Origin: Streptomyces cellostaticus
GTDB taxonomy: Bacteria > Actinomycetota > Actinomycetes > Streptomycetales > Streptomycetaceae
DNA length: 64,000 nt
Reading direction: 5' to 3'
NCBI RefSeq assembly: GCF_023630175.1
Contig: NZ_JALLIN010000015.1
Location: 62,001 to 126,000, forward strand
Shown: positions 17,491 through 26,587 of the stretch, in pieces
How positions within the stretch are numbered: position 1 is the stretch's first letter
How the letters are laid out: every line of letters begins with the position of its first letter
The notes under the pieces: generated by a model
The model's input: only the letters and a program-made list of their open reading frames with translations
The model's database searches: none
Told to the model about the DNA's origin: nothing
Made by a program: the position numbers and the translations under genes

Positions 17491-17961
17491 CTAGGGAACC
17501 GCCAGCTCACTGCAGCCTTCTGCAGCGCTTACAGCGCCGCCCTGGCCAAGGACGCCCGCCATGCATCTGGGTCGCGGCGCGCCTTATTGCACCCCGCTCC
17601 GCAATGCGCGCAGCCTGGCCGCTACCGCGGGTATCCACAGGGAATGGCCTGCCCGCCGGGAGTAGCGATCGCCCCGGCGCGGCGCGAAGCGGGAAAAGCC
17701 ACAGGTGAGCCGCGTCCGGACGGCATTCCTTTGCTTCTCATGCACAGCCGTCCGGTGAGCCCCGGTCCGCAGGCTTCCAGCCCTTTAGACTGGCCATTCC
17801 CACTGGTCGCGTTCGCGGTCAGCTGTACATCCCAGTCTCGGTGGACTTCCTGCCGCGCAGCTGGGATGTTCGTGCGACAGACGGACTCGTTCGCACGTTC
17901 GAGTCCGGCCTGCCGAGTGCAGCCGAGCAGGCGGTGGGCAGTGCGCGTGTATGGAGGACGA
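17491..17961. other. Region upstream of the methyltransferase gene, no gene seen
   Basis: The frame of the methyltransferase is open upstream to an ATG at 17587, but that extension reads as Pro/Arg-rich non-conserved sequence, and the good ribosome site lies only at 17954-17959. I treat the region as promoter and non-coding DNA. Confidence 0.5.
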
Positions 17962-19251
17962 ATGACGGATCTGCATGTGGTCGAGATCTGCGCGGGAGCG
18001 GGTGGCCAGGCGCTCGGTTTGGAGCGCGCAGGCTTCGAGCACGCCCTGGCGGTAGAGCTCGACGCGAATGCCGCCGCCACGCTTCGCCGGAACCGTCCGG
18101 CCTGGCACGTGGTGGAAGGCGATGTAGCAGATCCCGGAACGTGGACCCCTGAGGACTACCGCACGGTGAACGGCGAGCAGCTGGACCTGCTCGCAGGCGG
18201 TGTCCCATGCCCCCCGTTCACCATCGCGGGCAAGCAGCTCGGAGCAACGGACGAGCGCGATCTGTTCGCCTGGGCGGTCAACCTCGCCGAGCGGGTTCGG
18301 CCGAAGGCGCTCCTGCTGGAGAACGTCCGAGGGCTGAGCGCCAACCGCTTCGCGGCATATCGCCAGAACGTCCTGGACACCTTGCAGAGCGCAGGCTACG
18401 CAGCGCAGTGGAAGCTGCTCCATGCTTCTGACTTCGGCGTTCCCCAGCTCCGCCCGCGCTTCGTGCTCGTAGCGCTTCTCCCTGAGTACGCAGAGTATTT
18501 CTCCTGGCCGGAGGAGCTTCCCGATGCCCGTCTGACCGTGGGGGCGGCGCTTGAGGGCTTGATGGCGGCCAAGGGCTGGGAAGGTGCCAAAGCCTGGGTC
18601 AACGGAGCAGACGACATCGCGCCCACCATCGTGGGCGGATCGAAGAAGCACGGTGGCGCGGACCTCGGCCCGACCCGGGCCAAGGCAGCGTGGGCAAAGC
18701 TCGGCGTAGATGCCATGGGCGTCGCAGACGAAGCCCCCGAACCAGGCTGGAAGCCTGCCGCTGGCAAGCCCGGGCCGAAACTCACCGTCGAGATGGTCGC
18801 GCGCATCCAAGGGTGGAAGCCCGAAGACAAGTGGTTCTTCGAAGGGCGCAAGACAACTACCTACCGACAGGTGGGCAACGCCTTCCCGCCGCCCGTCGCC
18901 GAGGCTGTCGGCCGGTCCATCGCCCGAGCTCTGCGGAAGGAAGGCGAGCGGAATGAGCTCGTGGAGACGACGGAGACGGTCCACGACCCGGTGTACAAGC
19001 TGCTCCGCGGCATGGAGCGTCCTCTCGGCATCGATCAGATCATCAAGCGGCTAGAGAAGTACGGACAGCACCTGTCCGAGCCGGAAGTCGAAAGGCATCT
19101 CGCTCACTTGGAGCGGGACTTCATCATCACGCGCGTCCCGCGCTCCAGCGGGGCGCTGGGTTACCAGCTCGGTGAATTCAAAGCATTCGTCGGGCAGGAA
19201 GGCCATCAGCGGCATGAGCTCTTCGCGGTGAACCAGGCGAAGATCAGCTGA
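17962..19251 (+). CDS. DNA (cytosine-5) methyltransferase of a NaeI-type system
   Basis: The 429-residue protein has the ordered motifs of C5 methylases: AdoMet loop EICAGAGG (8-15), catalytic GGVPCPPF with C83, ENVRG (120-124), QLRPRF (162-167), and motif X TTTYRQVGNAFPPPVAEAVG near the end of the catalytic core. A C-terminal extension of about 95 residues is helical, perhaps a winged helix, and extra to the minimal enzyme. The adjacent NaeI-like nuclease suggests that the target is GCCGGC, methylated to protect host DNA. Start ATG 17962 follows GGAGGACGA. Its 3' end overlaps the convergent vsr gene by 8 bases. Confidence 0.92.
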   Translation: MTDLHVVEICAGAGGQALGLERAGFEHALAVELDANAAATLRRNRPAWHVVEGDVADPGTWTPEDYRTVNGEQLDLLAGGVPCPPFTIAGKQLGATDERDLFAWAVNLAERVRPKALLLENVRGLSANRFAAYRQNVLDTLQSAGYAAQWKLLHASDFGVPQLRPRFVLVALLPEYAEYFSWPEELPDARLTVGAALEGLMAAKGWEGAKAWVNGADDIAPTIVGGSKKHGGADLGPTRAKAAWAKLGVDAMGVADEAPEPGWKPAAGKPGPKLTVEMVARIQGWKPEDKWFFEGRKTTTYRQVGNAFPPPVAEAVGRSIARALRKEGERNELVETTETVHDPVYKLLRGMERPLGIDQIIKRLEKYGQHLSEPEVERHLAHLERDFIITRVPRSSGALGYQLGEFKAFVGQEGHQRHELFAVNQAKIS

Positions 19252-19783
19252 CCGCTGCGCCACGCCCTTCGCCGCCCGGCGGCAGGGTCGGCTTGCCTCG
19301 GCGCTTCAGCGCCGCAGCCTCCTGCCGCCGCGTGGTGACCGCGTCGACGACAGTGCGGGCGCACGCCTCCGGGTCAAGATGCTCCCAGAAGCGGAGCACC
19401 AGCCAGCCAGCCTCGCTGAGTCGGTCGTCCGTATCGCGGTCGCGCTGGACGTTGCGGCCGATCTTGTCTTCCCAATACGGCCGGTTGGTCTTGGGCATGA
19501 CGAAATGCTCCGGGCAGCCGTGCCAGAAGCATCCGTCGATGAAGACGGCCACCTTCACTGGGCGGAAAACCATGTCAGCCGTGCGGCGCATCTTCGGGAG
19601 CGGTTTGGCAGCGACGCGGTAGCGGAGCCCCGCAGCATGCACCAAGGAACGCAGAAGCAGCTCCGGCGCGGTGTCACGGTTCCGGTTGCCGAGCATGCTC
19701 CGCCGGTTCGCCGCCGACGAGGCCCACGAGCCCTCAGGGGCTTGCCACTGCGGGAGCTTTCCCGCTGCTTCCTTCTCGCTCAT
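19244..19783 (-). CDS. vsr: Very-short-patch repair endonuclease
   Basis: The 179 residues match Vsr: NRNRDTAPELLLRSLVHAAG near the N-terminus, RRTADMVF carrying the catalytic aspartate, FIDGCFWHGCPEH, and a C-terminal VLRFWEHL. The enzyme nicks beside T:G mismatches made when 5-methylcytosine deaminates, so it limits mutation at sites modified by the neighbouring methylase. It overlaps the nuclease gene by 4 bases upstream and the methylase end by 8 bases. In NaeI-like systems its specificity should match the methylated site. Confidence 0.93.
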   Translation of the reverse strand: MSEKEAAGKLPQWQAPEGSWASSAANRRSMLGNRNRDTAPELLLRSLVHAAGLRYRVAAKPLPKMRRTADMVFRPVKVAVFIDGCFWHGCPEHFVMPKTNRPYWEDKIGRNVQRDRDTDDRLSEAGWLVLRFWEHLDPEACARTVVDAVTTRRQEAAALKRRGKPTLPPGGEGRGAAVS

Positions 19784-20742
19784 ATCTCCGGCAGCTTCGG
19801 TACAGCCTGGTCTGGATCAGCTGGCCCGGCGAGGACCCACTCCCGCCCGTCGAGCTCCACCCGCGGAGCCGCACCGTGCTCGGGCCGCGCCTCAGCGAGT
19901 CGAGCGCTTACAGACTCGCCCGGACCGGGCACCGGCAAGCCGAGTGCTTCAGCGATCCGGCCGTGGCTGGAGTAGTGGCCAAGGATAACGATGCCGCGGG
20001 GTTGGAGCCGCGAACGCGACCCTCCGTTGTAGCGGACCCGCTTCATGTAATCCTCCTGCATGGCCACGGTCGCGACGACGGTCCGGCTGACGCGTCGTCC
20101 CTGGGCACGCAGGAAGAGCTCGTCCACCCTCCGCTGCCCGCTCTTGTGGGAGAAGATCGCGTCGATATCCGGTTCGGACAACCTCAGCAGCATGTTCTCC
20201 TGGAGCGGAGCCCGGTCGAAAAGCCACGTCACTGCCTGGCGCCCCGCTGCGTTCAGCGTCTTCTTGGCATCCCGGTTGCCGCCGTTGTTCAGCCGCTCAG
20301 GCAGGGCGCGCACCAAGCCGGCGGACCAGCTCGACCGCTCATCGCTGGCCCACACCACAAGCAACAGGTGGCCGAGCGCCTCCGGGGGGATCATCCAGGC
20401 GCCCAGGGTCTGGGAGTACTTGCAGTCGACGTCGGTCCCGGCGATCGAGTAGTCCATGTCGCGGCCGTCGGCGAACCCGAATTCGCGCTGCAGGTTGATC
20501 TCGATCAGCGTGCCGAGGTGCGCCTTCTCCGTCTTGTACAGCTGACCCCAGCGGTAGCGGCCTGTGTGCTGGCCGTCCAGCAGCATGTCGATACTCCGCC
20601 GGACCGCGGCGGCCATCCTGCGGCCGTCCGGATCGGCCGCAAGGAGGTACCGCGTTACAGCAGCCAACTCGGGGTCTGCCTCATTGCCGTCGTCGCCGGG
20701 AAGCCACAGCGGCGCCTGCGTACTCGTTCCGTCGCCATCCAC
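19780..20742 (-). CDS. NaeI-like type II restriction endonuclease
   Basis: The 320-residue protein closely resembles NaeI (GCC^GGC; two-site enzyme). The catalytic set aligns at a constant offset of 11: E81, D97, D106 and K108 (VDCKYS) correspond to what I recall as E70, D86, D95 and K97 of NaeI. NaeI L43, whose change to Lys turns the enzyme into a topoisomerase, corresponds to L54 in LLDG. The C-terminal half (from about 175) carries the second DNA-binding domain, with RVDELFLRAQGRRVSRT and AMQEDYMKRVRYNGG. It is followed by vsr with a 4-base overlap and is divergent from the AbrB-like gene. Confidence 0.9.
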   Translation of the reverse strand: MDGDGTSTQAPLWLPGDDGNEADPELAAVTRYLLAADPDGRRMAAAVRRSIDMLLDGQHTGRYRWGQLYKTEKAHLGTLIEINLQREFGFADGRDMDYSIAGTDVDCKYSQTLGAWMIPPEALGHLLLVVWASDERSSWSAGLVRALPERLNNGGNRDAKKTLNAAGRQAVTWLFDRAPLQENMLLRLSEPDIDAIFSHKSGQRRVDELFLRAQGRRVSRTVVATVAMQEDYMKRVRYNGGSRSRLQPRGIVILGHYSSHGRIAEALGLPVPGPGESVSARLAEARPEHGAAPRVELDGREWVLAGPADPDQAVPKLPEI

Positions 20743-20812
20743 GGCGGGACTCTATCCGGGCTGCGGGCAGGCAGGGCAGCCCCATCCGCCACAGCAGTGG
20801 CACACTTCGGCT

Positions 20813-21001
20813 GTGATTCGGGAACCAGCTGAGCTCAGCATCGACGAAGACGGGAAGGTCTCGCTGCCTATCGGACTCCTGGCGGAGGCCGGCCTTGGCA
20901 CCGGGGCCCGCATCGTGGCGTTCAGCGACGGGGACGGCCGCATCGTGCTCCAACGGGAGGCAGATGCCTTGGAGAAGCTGCTGCAGGACGGGACTCTGTG
21001 A
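20813..21001 (+). CDS. AbrB/MazE-like swapped-hairpin DNA-binding protein
   Basis: The 62-residue protein has the AbrB pattern: a short strand (ELSIDEDGKVSLP), helix (GLLAEAGLGTGARIV) and strand (GRIVLQR). Such dimers bind DNA as antitoxins or transition-state regulators. It starts at GTG 20813, 70 bases from the divergent NaeI-like gene, so it could control the restriction genes in place of a C protein. No toxin gene follows; the next gene converges 9 bases away. Confidence 0.7.
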   Translation: MIREPAELSIDEDGKVSLPIGLLAEAGLGTGARIVAFSDGDGRIVLQREADALEKLLQDGTL

Positions 21002-21010
21002 GCTGAACCC

Positions 21011-22837
21011 CTACAGCGCGCCGGTTTCAAGATGCTCGAGGACGGCCCGCATATCGGCCGCGTCCATCCCTGCGGCAACAGGGGCTTCTTCCTCCGGATC
21101 GCTGAGCTCGCGCACTGCCGAGTCGTCCAGGATCCTGCCCATGAATTCCAGCTTCTTCGCGAGCCTCATAGCGACGATCTCGTCGACCGTGCCCGCGGCT
21201 GCGAGCACGGTGATCCTGGTCTCGACGTCAGGACTCAACCCGAGGCGGTGGATGCGGTCCAGGCTCTGCAGAAAGCGGCCGGCCTGGAAATCGCGATCGA
21301 TGTAGACGGCATCGTGGCAGTCCTGGTGCAGGCTGATGCCCTCGCCGAGGGTCGCAGGGTTCGAGATGAGGACGCAGCAGTCAGAATCCTCCCTGAACCG
21401 GCGGAGCTCTTCCTCTCGATCCTGGGTGCCACCGTGGACCACAGCAGGCTGGAAGGGCGCCAGCAGCCGCTGCAGAGACGTAATGCTGCGGACGAAGCTC
21501 GCCCAGACCAGGGTCTTCCGCCCCAGTGAGGCATTCTCCGCAACGATGGCCAAGGCTTCTTTGTACTTGGGTGGCACCTCGTACTCCGGAAGACGGTGGA
21601 GGAGTTCCGACAGTGGGGCGTTCTCCGAAGCCTGCAACGGCGGGACGCGGAACTCGAGAGGCTCGTACCTAGTGGACCCGCCCACCAGAAGGGCAGGGCT
21701 GGTCGCAGCCATCAACATGCGCAGCACTGCTTTGCCGAGAGCCTGGAAGTCCATGCAGTCGGCAGCGGCCCTCGCAGAGACCTTGTCTCCGCCCTTGAGA
21801 GCCTCGTAAATCTCTTCGTGCAGAGGCGGCATCGCAAGCCGCCGCAGTCGGAGCTCTACCGGCGGCAGCCCCAGCTCAGATTTCGTCGTGCGCGTAAACA
21901 TGGGCCTCAGCACCTGGCTCGCATAGGCGAGGTCGCCACCGTCGACGGCCTGGGTCACCACCCTGCGCCCGTGGCCTGGCCACACGAAGGACAGGAGGTT
22001 CTCCAGGTCCTTGGCACCGTTCGGCGCCGGTGTGCCACTGAGGATCATCCGAACGCGGCTGAGCGGACCGAGCGCGAGGCAAGCTGCGCCCCAGACGCCG
22101 ACGCCCCCCAGCTTCATCCGGTGAGCTTCGTCGACGACAAGCATGGCGGGAGCTGCTCTGAGCCAATCGGAGAGCGCAGGCAGCGCCCCGTGGAGGCGCT
22201 CGTAGTTGACGATGAGGAGATCGGCAGAGGGCGGAGCGCCCTTGCCCATCACATGCGCCTGGAGCGGCTCAGCAAAGCACGCATCGGCTTCATACCGCCA
22301 CGCTTCGAAAGCCGACCTCGGGCTGACCACGAGAATGCGGGATACCTCGCCCCGCTCCCTCAGTGCTGAGAAGACGGCCAGGGAGACCCGGGTCTTCCCA
22401 GCTCCGGGCACGCTGAAGTTGGCTCCGTTGCCCATGGAGAGCAGCCGGGCCGTGTCTCGCAGCTGGAATGGGGCCAGGGGGGCTTTCCAGTTTGCCCCGA
22501 GCAGAGCGGGGATTTGGTCGGCAGTGACAGCGTCCTCACCGACCTCACCGCTGAGCAGCCTCTCGGCCGCGTCAGCGGTGTCGAGCATCTCCGTGACGAG
22601 ACGCCGGAAGTCGTCCTCCCAGACAACGCTTTCCGGTTCAGGCCAGGAAGCCAACGCACTGATGCTCGCAAGGAAGCTGTCTACGGGGACTGCCGCCGAC
22701 AACCGGTCTGTCATCCGTCCGCTGGGAAAGTTGGCGATCATCTGCCCGAGAGCACTGCGGCAGGCAGGCACCGTCCTCAGTGACGCCTGGGTACGCGTGA
22801 TGTCGAACCCGATCGTCAGACTGGGCTCGCCAGCCAT
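21011..22837 (-). CDS. SNF2-type DEAH-box helicase
   Basis: The 608 residues contain a superfamily 2 motor: Walker A-like SVPGAGKTRVSL near residue 142, LIVNYERL, VVDEAHRMK (Walker B, DEAH), LSGTPAPNGAKD (motif III), and in the second lobe LVWASF, LISNPATLGEGISL and QSLDRIHRLG (motifs V-VI). This is a SWI2/SNF2-like translocase without a visible nuclease domain. A typical Q-motif region and 130-residue N-terminal extension precede it. It begins directly after the stop of the ParB-like gene. Such enzymes are usual in restriction and phage-defence operons, where they translocate on DNA. Confidence 0.85.
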   Translation of the reverse strand: MAGEPSLTIGFDITRTQASLRTVPACRSALGQMIANFPSGRMTDRLSAAVPVDSFLASISALASWPEPESVVWEDDFRRLVTEMLDTADAAERLLSGEVGEDAVTADQIPALLGANWKAPLAPFQLRDTARLLSMGNGANFSVPGAGKTRVSLAVFSALRERGEVSRILVVSPRSAFEAWRYEADACFAEPLQAHVMGKGAPPSADLLIVNYERLHGALPALSDWLRAAPAMLVVDEAHRMKLGGVGVWGAACLALGPLSRVRMILSGTPAPNGAKDLENLLSFVWPGHGRRVVTQAVDGGDLAYASQVLRPMFTRTTKSELGLPPVELRLRRLAMPPLHEEIYEALKGGDKVSARAAADCMDFQALGKAVLRMLMAATSPALLVGGSTRYEPLEFRVPPLQASENAPLSELLHRLPEYEVPPKYKEALAIVAENASLGRKTLVWASFVRSITSLQRLLAPFQPAVVHGGTQDREEELRRFREDSDCCVLISNPATLGEGISLHQDCHDAVYIDRDFQAGRFLQSLDRIHRLGLSPDVETRITVLAAAGTVDEIVAMRLAKKLEFMGRILDDSAVRELSDPEEEAPVAAGMDAADMRAVLEHLETGAL

Positions 22838-24253
22838 CTAGCGAGCCCTCCCGAGGGTCTCGATGAGCCAAGTCACTCCGTCGCCGGGATCCTGCACAGT
22901 GCGCTTGGCTTCAAGCGCAAGCTTCTGCAGTTTCTTCCGGAGGTCGGTAACGGCATCGTCGAAGGCATCCTCGTCAAGGCTGCTCTGAGCCCGGGACATG
23001 ACGAGGTCCGTGACGCACTGATCGATGTCCCGGCCCGCATCTGCTAGGCGGGCGGGCGCTGCCTGCTTGCGCTTCTGGATGCGCGCATCACGGCCGGCAT
23101 CTGTGATGGCTTCATCCATCGCATCGCGCAGCTTTTTCGCCTCCTTCTGCGCTTCATCGGCAGCATCCTGCGCAACAGATCCGCCAGGCTGGATAGCGAC
23201 CCGCAAGCGCAGGACCGTGTCGGTCAGCGATTTAGCCGCACTGAGGTCGGCAGAGGGACCCTTAACCGCCCTGCCCAAACCCGGGATGGCAGTACTCGCA
23301 GCAGGCCCGGCCGGTGCGCTGACCTCAGGAAGCACCTTCGACAGGTAGCGCTTGTTGAAGTCGTGGTCGATGAAGCGCACGTCAGTCTTGGCGAACCCGA
23401 GCAGCATGGCAGCCAGCCGGTTCTCCAGCAGCAGCTCGGCCTTCTCCGGATTCGTCGCGTACTGCTTGACGTAGGCGCGCTGGAGCTCGCGGAACTTCTC
23501 CGCCTGGTCCTCGAACGCCACCAGAGACAGCTGGCCGCCAGTCGACCGGCTGCGTTCGATCAGCGACTCGATGTTCGCCAGCACCCACTGGTCCTGTCGG
23601 CACCGCTCCGCTGTTGTGCGGAAAATCGAGGCGATTACCGCCAAGGGCGTCCCCTGGTCAACGAGTTCCTGCACCGCAAGGAGCCGGTTGATGTACGAGT
23701 AGTCGCGGCGGTGCTCCTTGCGCAGCTGCAGGGACAGCTCGATTGCCGCGATGTCCTGCCAGTCGCAACTCTCTGGCAGGACGGCCACGCGCATCTCGTG
23801 CGTGGGGCCGTACAACTGCACCAGACCTGCGCGGCGGGTGTTGCCGTTGACGAGGATGCCCTCGCGGGTGATCAGGCCGGGATCTGTCTGGCCGTACTCC
23901 TTCAGGCTGGCGACCAGTTCGTCGAACTCCGGATCCGTCCTTGCCGGATCCGCGGGAAGCACCTGCAGCAGCCGGTCCAAGTACGCCTGGCTCTCGCTGC
24001 TCCAGGGGTCGTCAGCCAGTGCCGCCGCCTGCTTTGGGTCGTGGCTGGACTGAGCGCGGATGCGATGGGTGGCAGGGTTGTAGTAGAGGTTCCCCGCCGG
24101 CATCTGAATGACTTCCAGGTGCTCAGGCTGCCCGCGCCACTCCACCGTCAGCGTCTCGCGAGGACCGCTGCCGGCCTCGACTTCCCGCAAACGGGACCGG
24201 ACCAGCGCCCGGTTCTCCTCAGCAATCGGCGGCAGACCGTAGTCCTGTGCCAT
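22838..24253 (-). CDS. ParB/Spo0J-like nuclease-fold protein
   Basis: The 471-residue protein has a ParB N-terminal type core at residues about 100-215: FDELVASLKEYGQTDPGLI followed by GILVNGNTRRAGL (the CTP-binding-type box) and ELSLQLRKEHRRDYSYINRL. The C-terminal half is helical, with a charged coiled coil (EAQKEAKKLRDAMDEA). There is no ParA gene nearby, so partition is unlikely. As part of a three-gene run (HNH-like, ParB-like, helicase) it is more likely a DNA-modifying or defence component, as in other systems that use ParB-fold CTP/ATP-dependent proteins. Family membership is firm; role is inferred. Confidence 0.75.
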   Translation of the reverse strand: MAQDYGLPPIAEENRALVRSRLREVEAGSGPRETLTVEWRGQPEHLEVIQMPAGNLYYNPATHRIRAQSSHDPKQAAALADDPWSSESQAYLDRLLQVLPADPARTDPEFDELVASLKEYGQTDPGLITREGILVNGNTRRAGLVQLYGPTHEMRVAVLPESCDWQDIAAIELSLQLRKEHRRDYSYINRLLAVQELVDQGTPLAVIASIFRTTAERCRQDQWVLANIESLIERSRSTGGQLSLVAFEDQAEKFRELQRAYVKQYATNPEKAELLLENRLAAMLLGFAKTDVRFIDHDFNKRYLSKVLPEVSAPAGPAASTAIPGLGRAVKGPSADLSAAKSLTDTVLRLRVAIQPGGSVAQDAADEAQKEAKKLRDAMDEAITDAGRDARIQKRKQAAPARLADAGRDIDQCVTDLVMSRAQSSLDEDAFDDAVTDLRKKLQKLALEAKRTVQDPGDGVTWLIETLGRAR

Positions 24254-24314
24254 TTCCTTGTTCCTGCTTCCCTATGTCTTGTTGTCCAGGGGCCTCTGTG
24301 TGCTGAGATCGGCC

Positions 24315-25004
24315 TCAGGTAGCACCGAGCTGCGAGCGCAGCTGCGCTCGCGACTCCTCAGGCAGGGAGCGGTAAGCACTCCAGAGCCGATCCAGCACGG
24401 TGAACTCCCGCTGGTCGTCATCCATCCAGTCCTCCAGGACGCGGCGATCCGAAGGGCTGAGCGCCTCCGCTGCCCTGATGACCTCGCCAAGATCCGCCAC
24501 CAGCGCACGGCCACCGACTCTGCACCGCCGACACTCAGTGACCAACTCCGTCATCCGGCCTCCACCGGGCTTGACGACTTCTCTCCGAGCGATGTCGAGC
24601 TGGGCAGCTTCGTCTGTGCCGTCGTACAGCTCGCCGGGGGTGATACCGCAGGAGCGGCACATGTTCCCGTCCCTCGCCAGAACCTCCCGCCGCCGTCCAG
24701 CGCCGATGGCTGCAGTGCCGGCCCTGCGTGTTGCCCGCCCGGGCAACCAGACCGGATCGCCCTGCTCGACGAAGCGCTGCTCGTGCGAGTCCAGCGTCGC
24801 GTCCTCGCGGTTGGTGTCAATTCGCCATCCGAAGTCCCGCAGGTCCCTCATGCGGCGGTCGACCTGCGAGACACCGGGGAAGGCGGCACGGAGCTGCTCC
24901 TTGGTGAACGTCTTGCCCACTCCGACCTCGGACACGAGCCACAGCGCAGCACGCTTCATCGTCCCCAGGCCGGGATCCAGCCAAGAGGGCAGGGGTGCTT
25001 CCAT
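24315..25004 (-). CDS. Degenerate HNH-like zinc-binding protein, first gene of the helicase cassette
   Basis: This 229-residue protein has CRSCG near residue 120 and CRRCR near 170 in the spacing of the zinc knuckles of HNH nucleases (RDGNMCRSCG, then TELVTECRRCRVGG). The region where HNH nucleases have the DHI/HxxP histidine reads LDIARREVV, so the catalytic histidines are missing. An N-terminal winged-helix-like segment (residues 20-65, TKEQLRAAFPG) may recognise DNA. It may act as a specificity or recognition subunit. Start ATG 25004 follows AGGAGG. It is the promoter-proximal gene of the minus-strand trio. Confidence 0.65.
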   Translation of the reverse strand: MEAPLPSWLDPGLGTMKRAALWLVSEVGVGKTFTKEQLRAAFPGVSQVDRRMRDLRDFGWRIDTNREDATLDSHEQRFVEQGDPVWLPGRATRRAGTAAIGAGRRREVLARDGNMCRSCGITPGELYDGTDEAAQLDIARREVVKPGGGRMTELVTECRRCRVGGRALVADLGEVIRAAEALSPSDRRVLEDWMDDDQREFTVLDRLWSAYRSLPEESRAQLRSQLGAT

Positions 25005-25059
25005 TCGAGCCAAACCTCCTCGGGAGGGCAGTGAAAAGCGCCATACAACCACCCATTAC

Positions 25060-25076
25060 TAGCACAGAAAGTGCTA
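25060..25076. promoter_or_regulatory. Operator-like inverted repeat upstream of the helicase cassette
   Basis: TAGCAC and GTGCTA are separated by AGAAA in the AT-richer gap between the divergent HNH-like gene (start 25004) and the HTH gene (start 25289). It lies about 55 bases upstream of the minus-strand start. A repressor site, perhaps for the adjacent HTH protein, is plausible. Confidence 0.4.
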
Positions 25077-25288
25077 TCGATTCCAGTGATCAGGCATCTT
25101 TACAACCTCAGTAAAGACGGTCATCCGAATTGCCCGGAATGCGACGTTTCAGCCACTTCGATCCCTCGTTGAAAATAGTCCGCCCGATGACCGAAGAACC
25201 CGAGACCTCCCACCCCGCGGACGGATAGGCTCAGTCCGATTGATCGTCTCCGTGCGCAGCCCCGGCAACCGGAAGGGGTCCCTTCGCT

Positions 25289-25957
25289 GTGCCAGCTTCA
25301 GGCCATATCGGAAGTTCCTACGCGCCCGGCACCACTGGCGAGGTAAAGGAGTTCGCTGCAGCCCTGCGGATCGTTATCCAGTACGTCCAGCCGGGCGCCG
25401 CCTTGCATGTCGCAGCGGAGGCCCTGCGCATTTCACCATCCCAGCTGTCCCACTGGCTCCACGGGCGGCGGCTTCCCGGCAGGGAGGCGGTCCGCCTCAT
25501 GTCCGAACTGGCACAACAGGGCGCCCACCGCATGGGAGTTGCGCTTGAACTCGAACCCGCCGAACTCCAAGCACTACTGTGTGCGGCCCGGCGGTCGAAG
25601 GGGCGCCCTTCAGTCGACTGCACCTGTTCGGAGGGGGACCGGCGCAACGGCGCGGCATCCAGAAAGGGGGACCGGCGCAACAGTCACAGCGCTTCACCGG
25701 CGGGTGCCGACCGGCTCGAAGCACCTCCAGACCTCCTCGGACTGCTGGCCGAAATGAAGGCCGACCAGAGGATCGCCCTACTTGCCGACCTGGCCGCCTC
25801 ATGGGGAGAATCCGAGATCGCCCACGCAGCTGACAAACTGGCACGCGCCGGGATGGAGGCGGAAATGGAGGCACTTATCCGTTACGCGAGACGGGCGGGA
25901 AAGGATTCGACGGAGGTTGCGGTCGCCCTCGCCATGCGTCGCGTTCAGCTAGGATGA
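25289..25957 (+). CDS. Helix-turn-helix protein with a duplicated acidic/basic linker
   Basis: The 222-residue protein has an XRE-like helix-turn-helix at residues about 32-65 (ALHVAAEALRISPSQLSHWLHGRRLP). A middle linker has the near repeat GDRRNGAASRKGDRRN. The C-terminal helical region (about 145-220) is Ala/Glu-rich. Start is GTG 25289. It is divergent from the HNH-ParB-helicase genes and may regulate them, or be an independent Streptomyces regulator. A small membrane protein gene follows 190 bases later. Confidence 0.65.
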   Translation: MPASGHIGSSYAPGTTGEVKEFAAALRIVIQYVQPGAALHVAAEALRISPSQLSHWLHGRRLPGREAVRLMSELAQQGAHRMGVALELEPAELQALLCAARRSKGRPSVDCTCSEGDRRNGAASRKGDRRNSHSASPAGADRLEAPPDLLGLLAEMKADQRIALLADLAASWGESEIAHAADKLARAGMEAEMEALIRYARRAGKDSTEVAVALAMRRVQLG

Positions 25958-26147
25958 TCTGCGTCGCAAATCCTCACAGGTGACAAAATGGGTCCGAGTA
26001 CGTTTTCATTCGGTTCCACCGCTCCGTGCTACGCCATTGCATATCGTCAGTCACAACACGGGAAAGGCCCGGCCGCCTGGCTACCAACCTGAGCCGGTGC
26101 CTTCCCCGCGGAAACATCCCGACTAGTTCACTGATCAGGAGCTTCGC

Positions 26148-26396
26148 GTGAAGTGTAAGGCTGTCCTGGCACTCCTTGCCAGGAAGATCAAGGCTGCCCT
26201 GCACCGCCCTCCCTGCGTCGGCGACGCCTCCGAAGGGGCGGGACAGGGGTGGCCATCGCCGCGGGCGCGGCGCCGGCTGCGGTTCCTCCGCTGGGTGCTC
26301 ACCGTCCAGGCGCTCAAGGGCGCGGTGTCAGCAGTAGCGGGTGTAACGGCCCTCTGGCTGCTGCGGTTTTCCATCGATTGGATCCTGCACCTCTGA
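26148..26396 (+). CDS. Small single-pass membrane protein
   Basis: The 82 residues have a basic first half (LARKIKAALHRP, RARRRLRFLRW) and a hydrophobic segment at about residues 50-75 (ALKGAVSAVAGVTALWLL), so one C-terminal membrane helix with an N-in topology is likely. Start GTG 26148 is preceded by CAGGAGC at proper spacing. I do not recognise the family. It is the last gene before the tRNA-derived attachment site at 26.6 kb. Confidence 0.55.
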   Translation: MKCKAVLALLARKIKAALHRPPCVGDASEGAGQGWPSPRARRRLRFLRWVLTVQALKGAVSAVAGVTALWLLRFSIDWILHL

Positions 26397-26587
26397 CCGG
26401 AGGAGGGGCAGGAAGGGCGGACTGCCGGCAGCGGCAGACGCCTGATGCTGGCGGCGGTATTCCCGGGAGCCATCTGGGAGCCGACCCGCTCCCCAAGCCC
26501 CTCCCAAACCCTCCGAGGCCACCCCACGCCAGCCTCCTGACCAGGCAAAATATCAAGGCAGCAGGCGCGAGCCGCGCCCGAACCTCA

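Noticed and set aside
17587..17961. N-terminal extension of the cytosine methylase
   Set aside because: The in-frame extension has no conserved motif, and the strong ribosome site lies directly before ATG 17962, which starts just before motif I.
22838..24253. Plasmid partition locus
   Set aside because: There is no ParA gene or parS-like repeat; the neighbours are a helicase and HNH-like gene.
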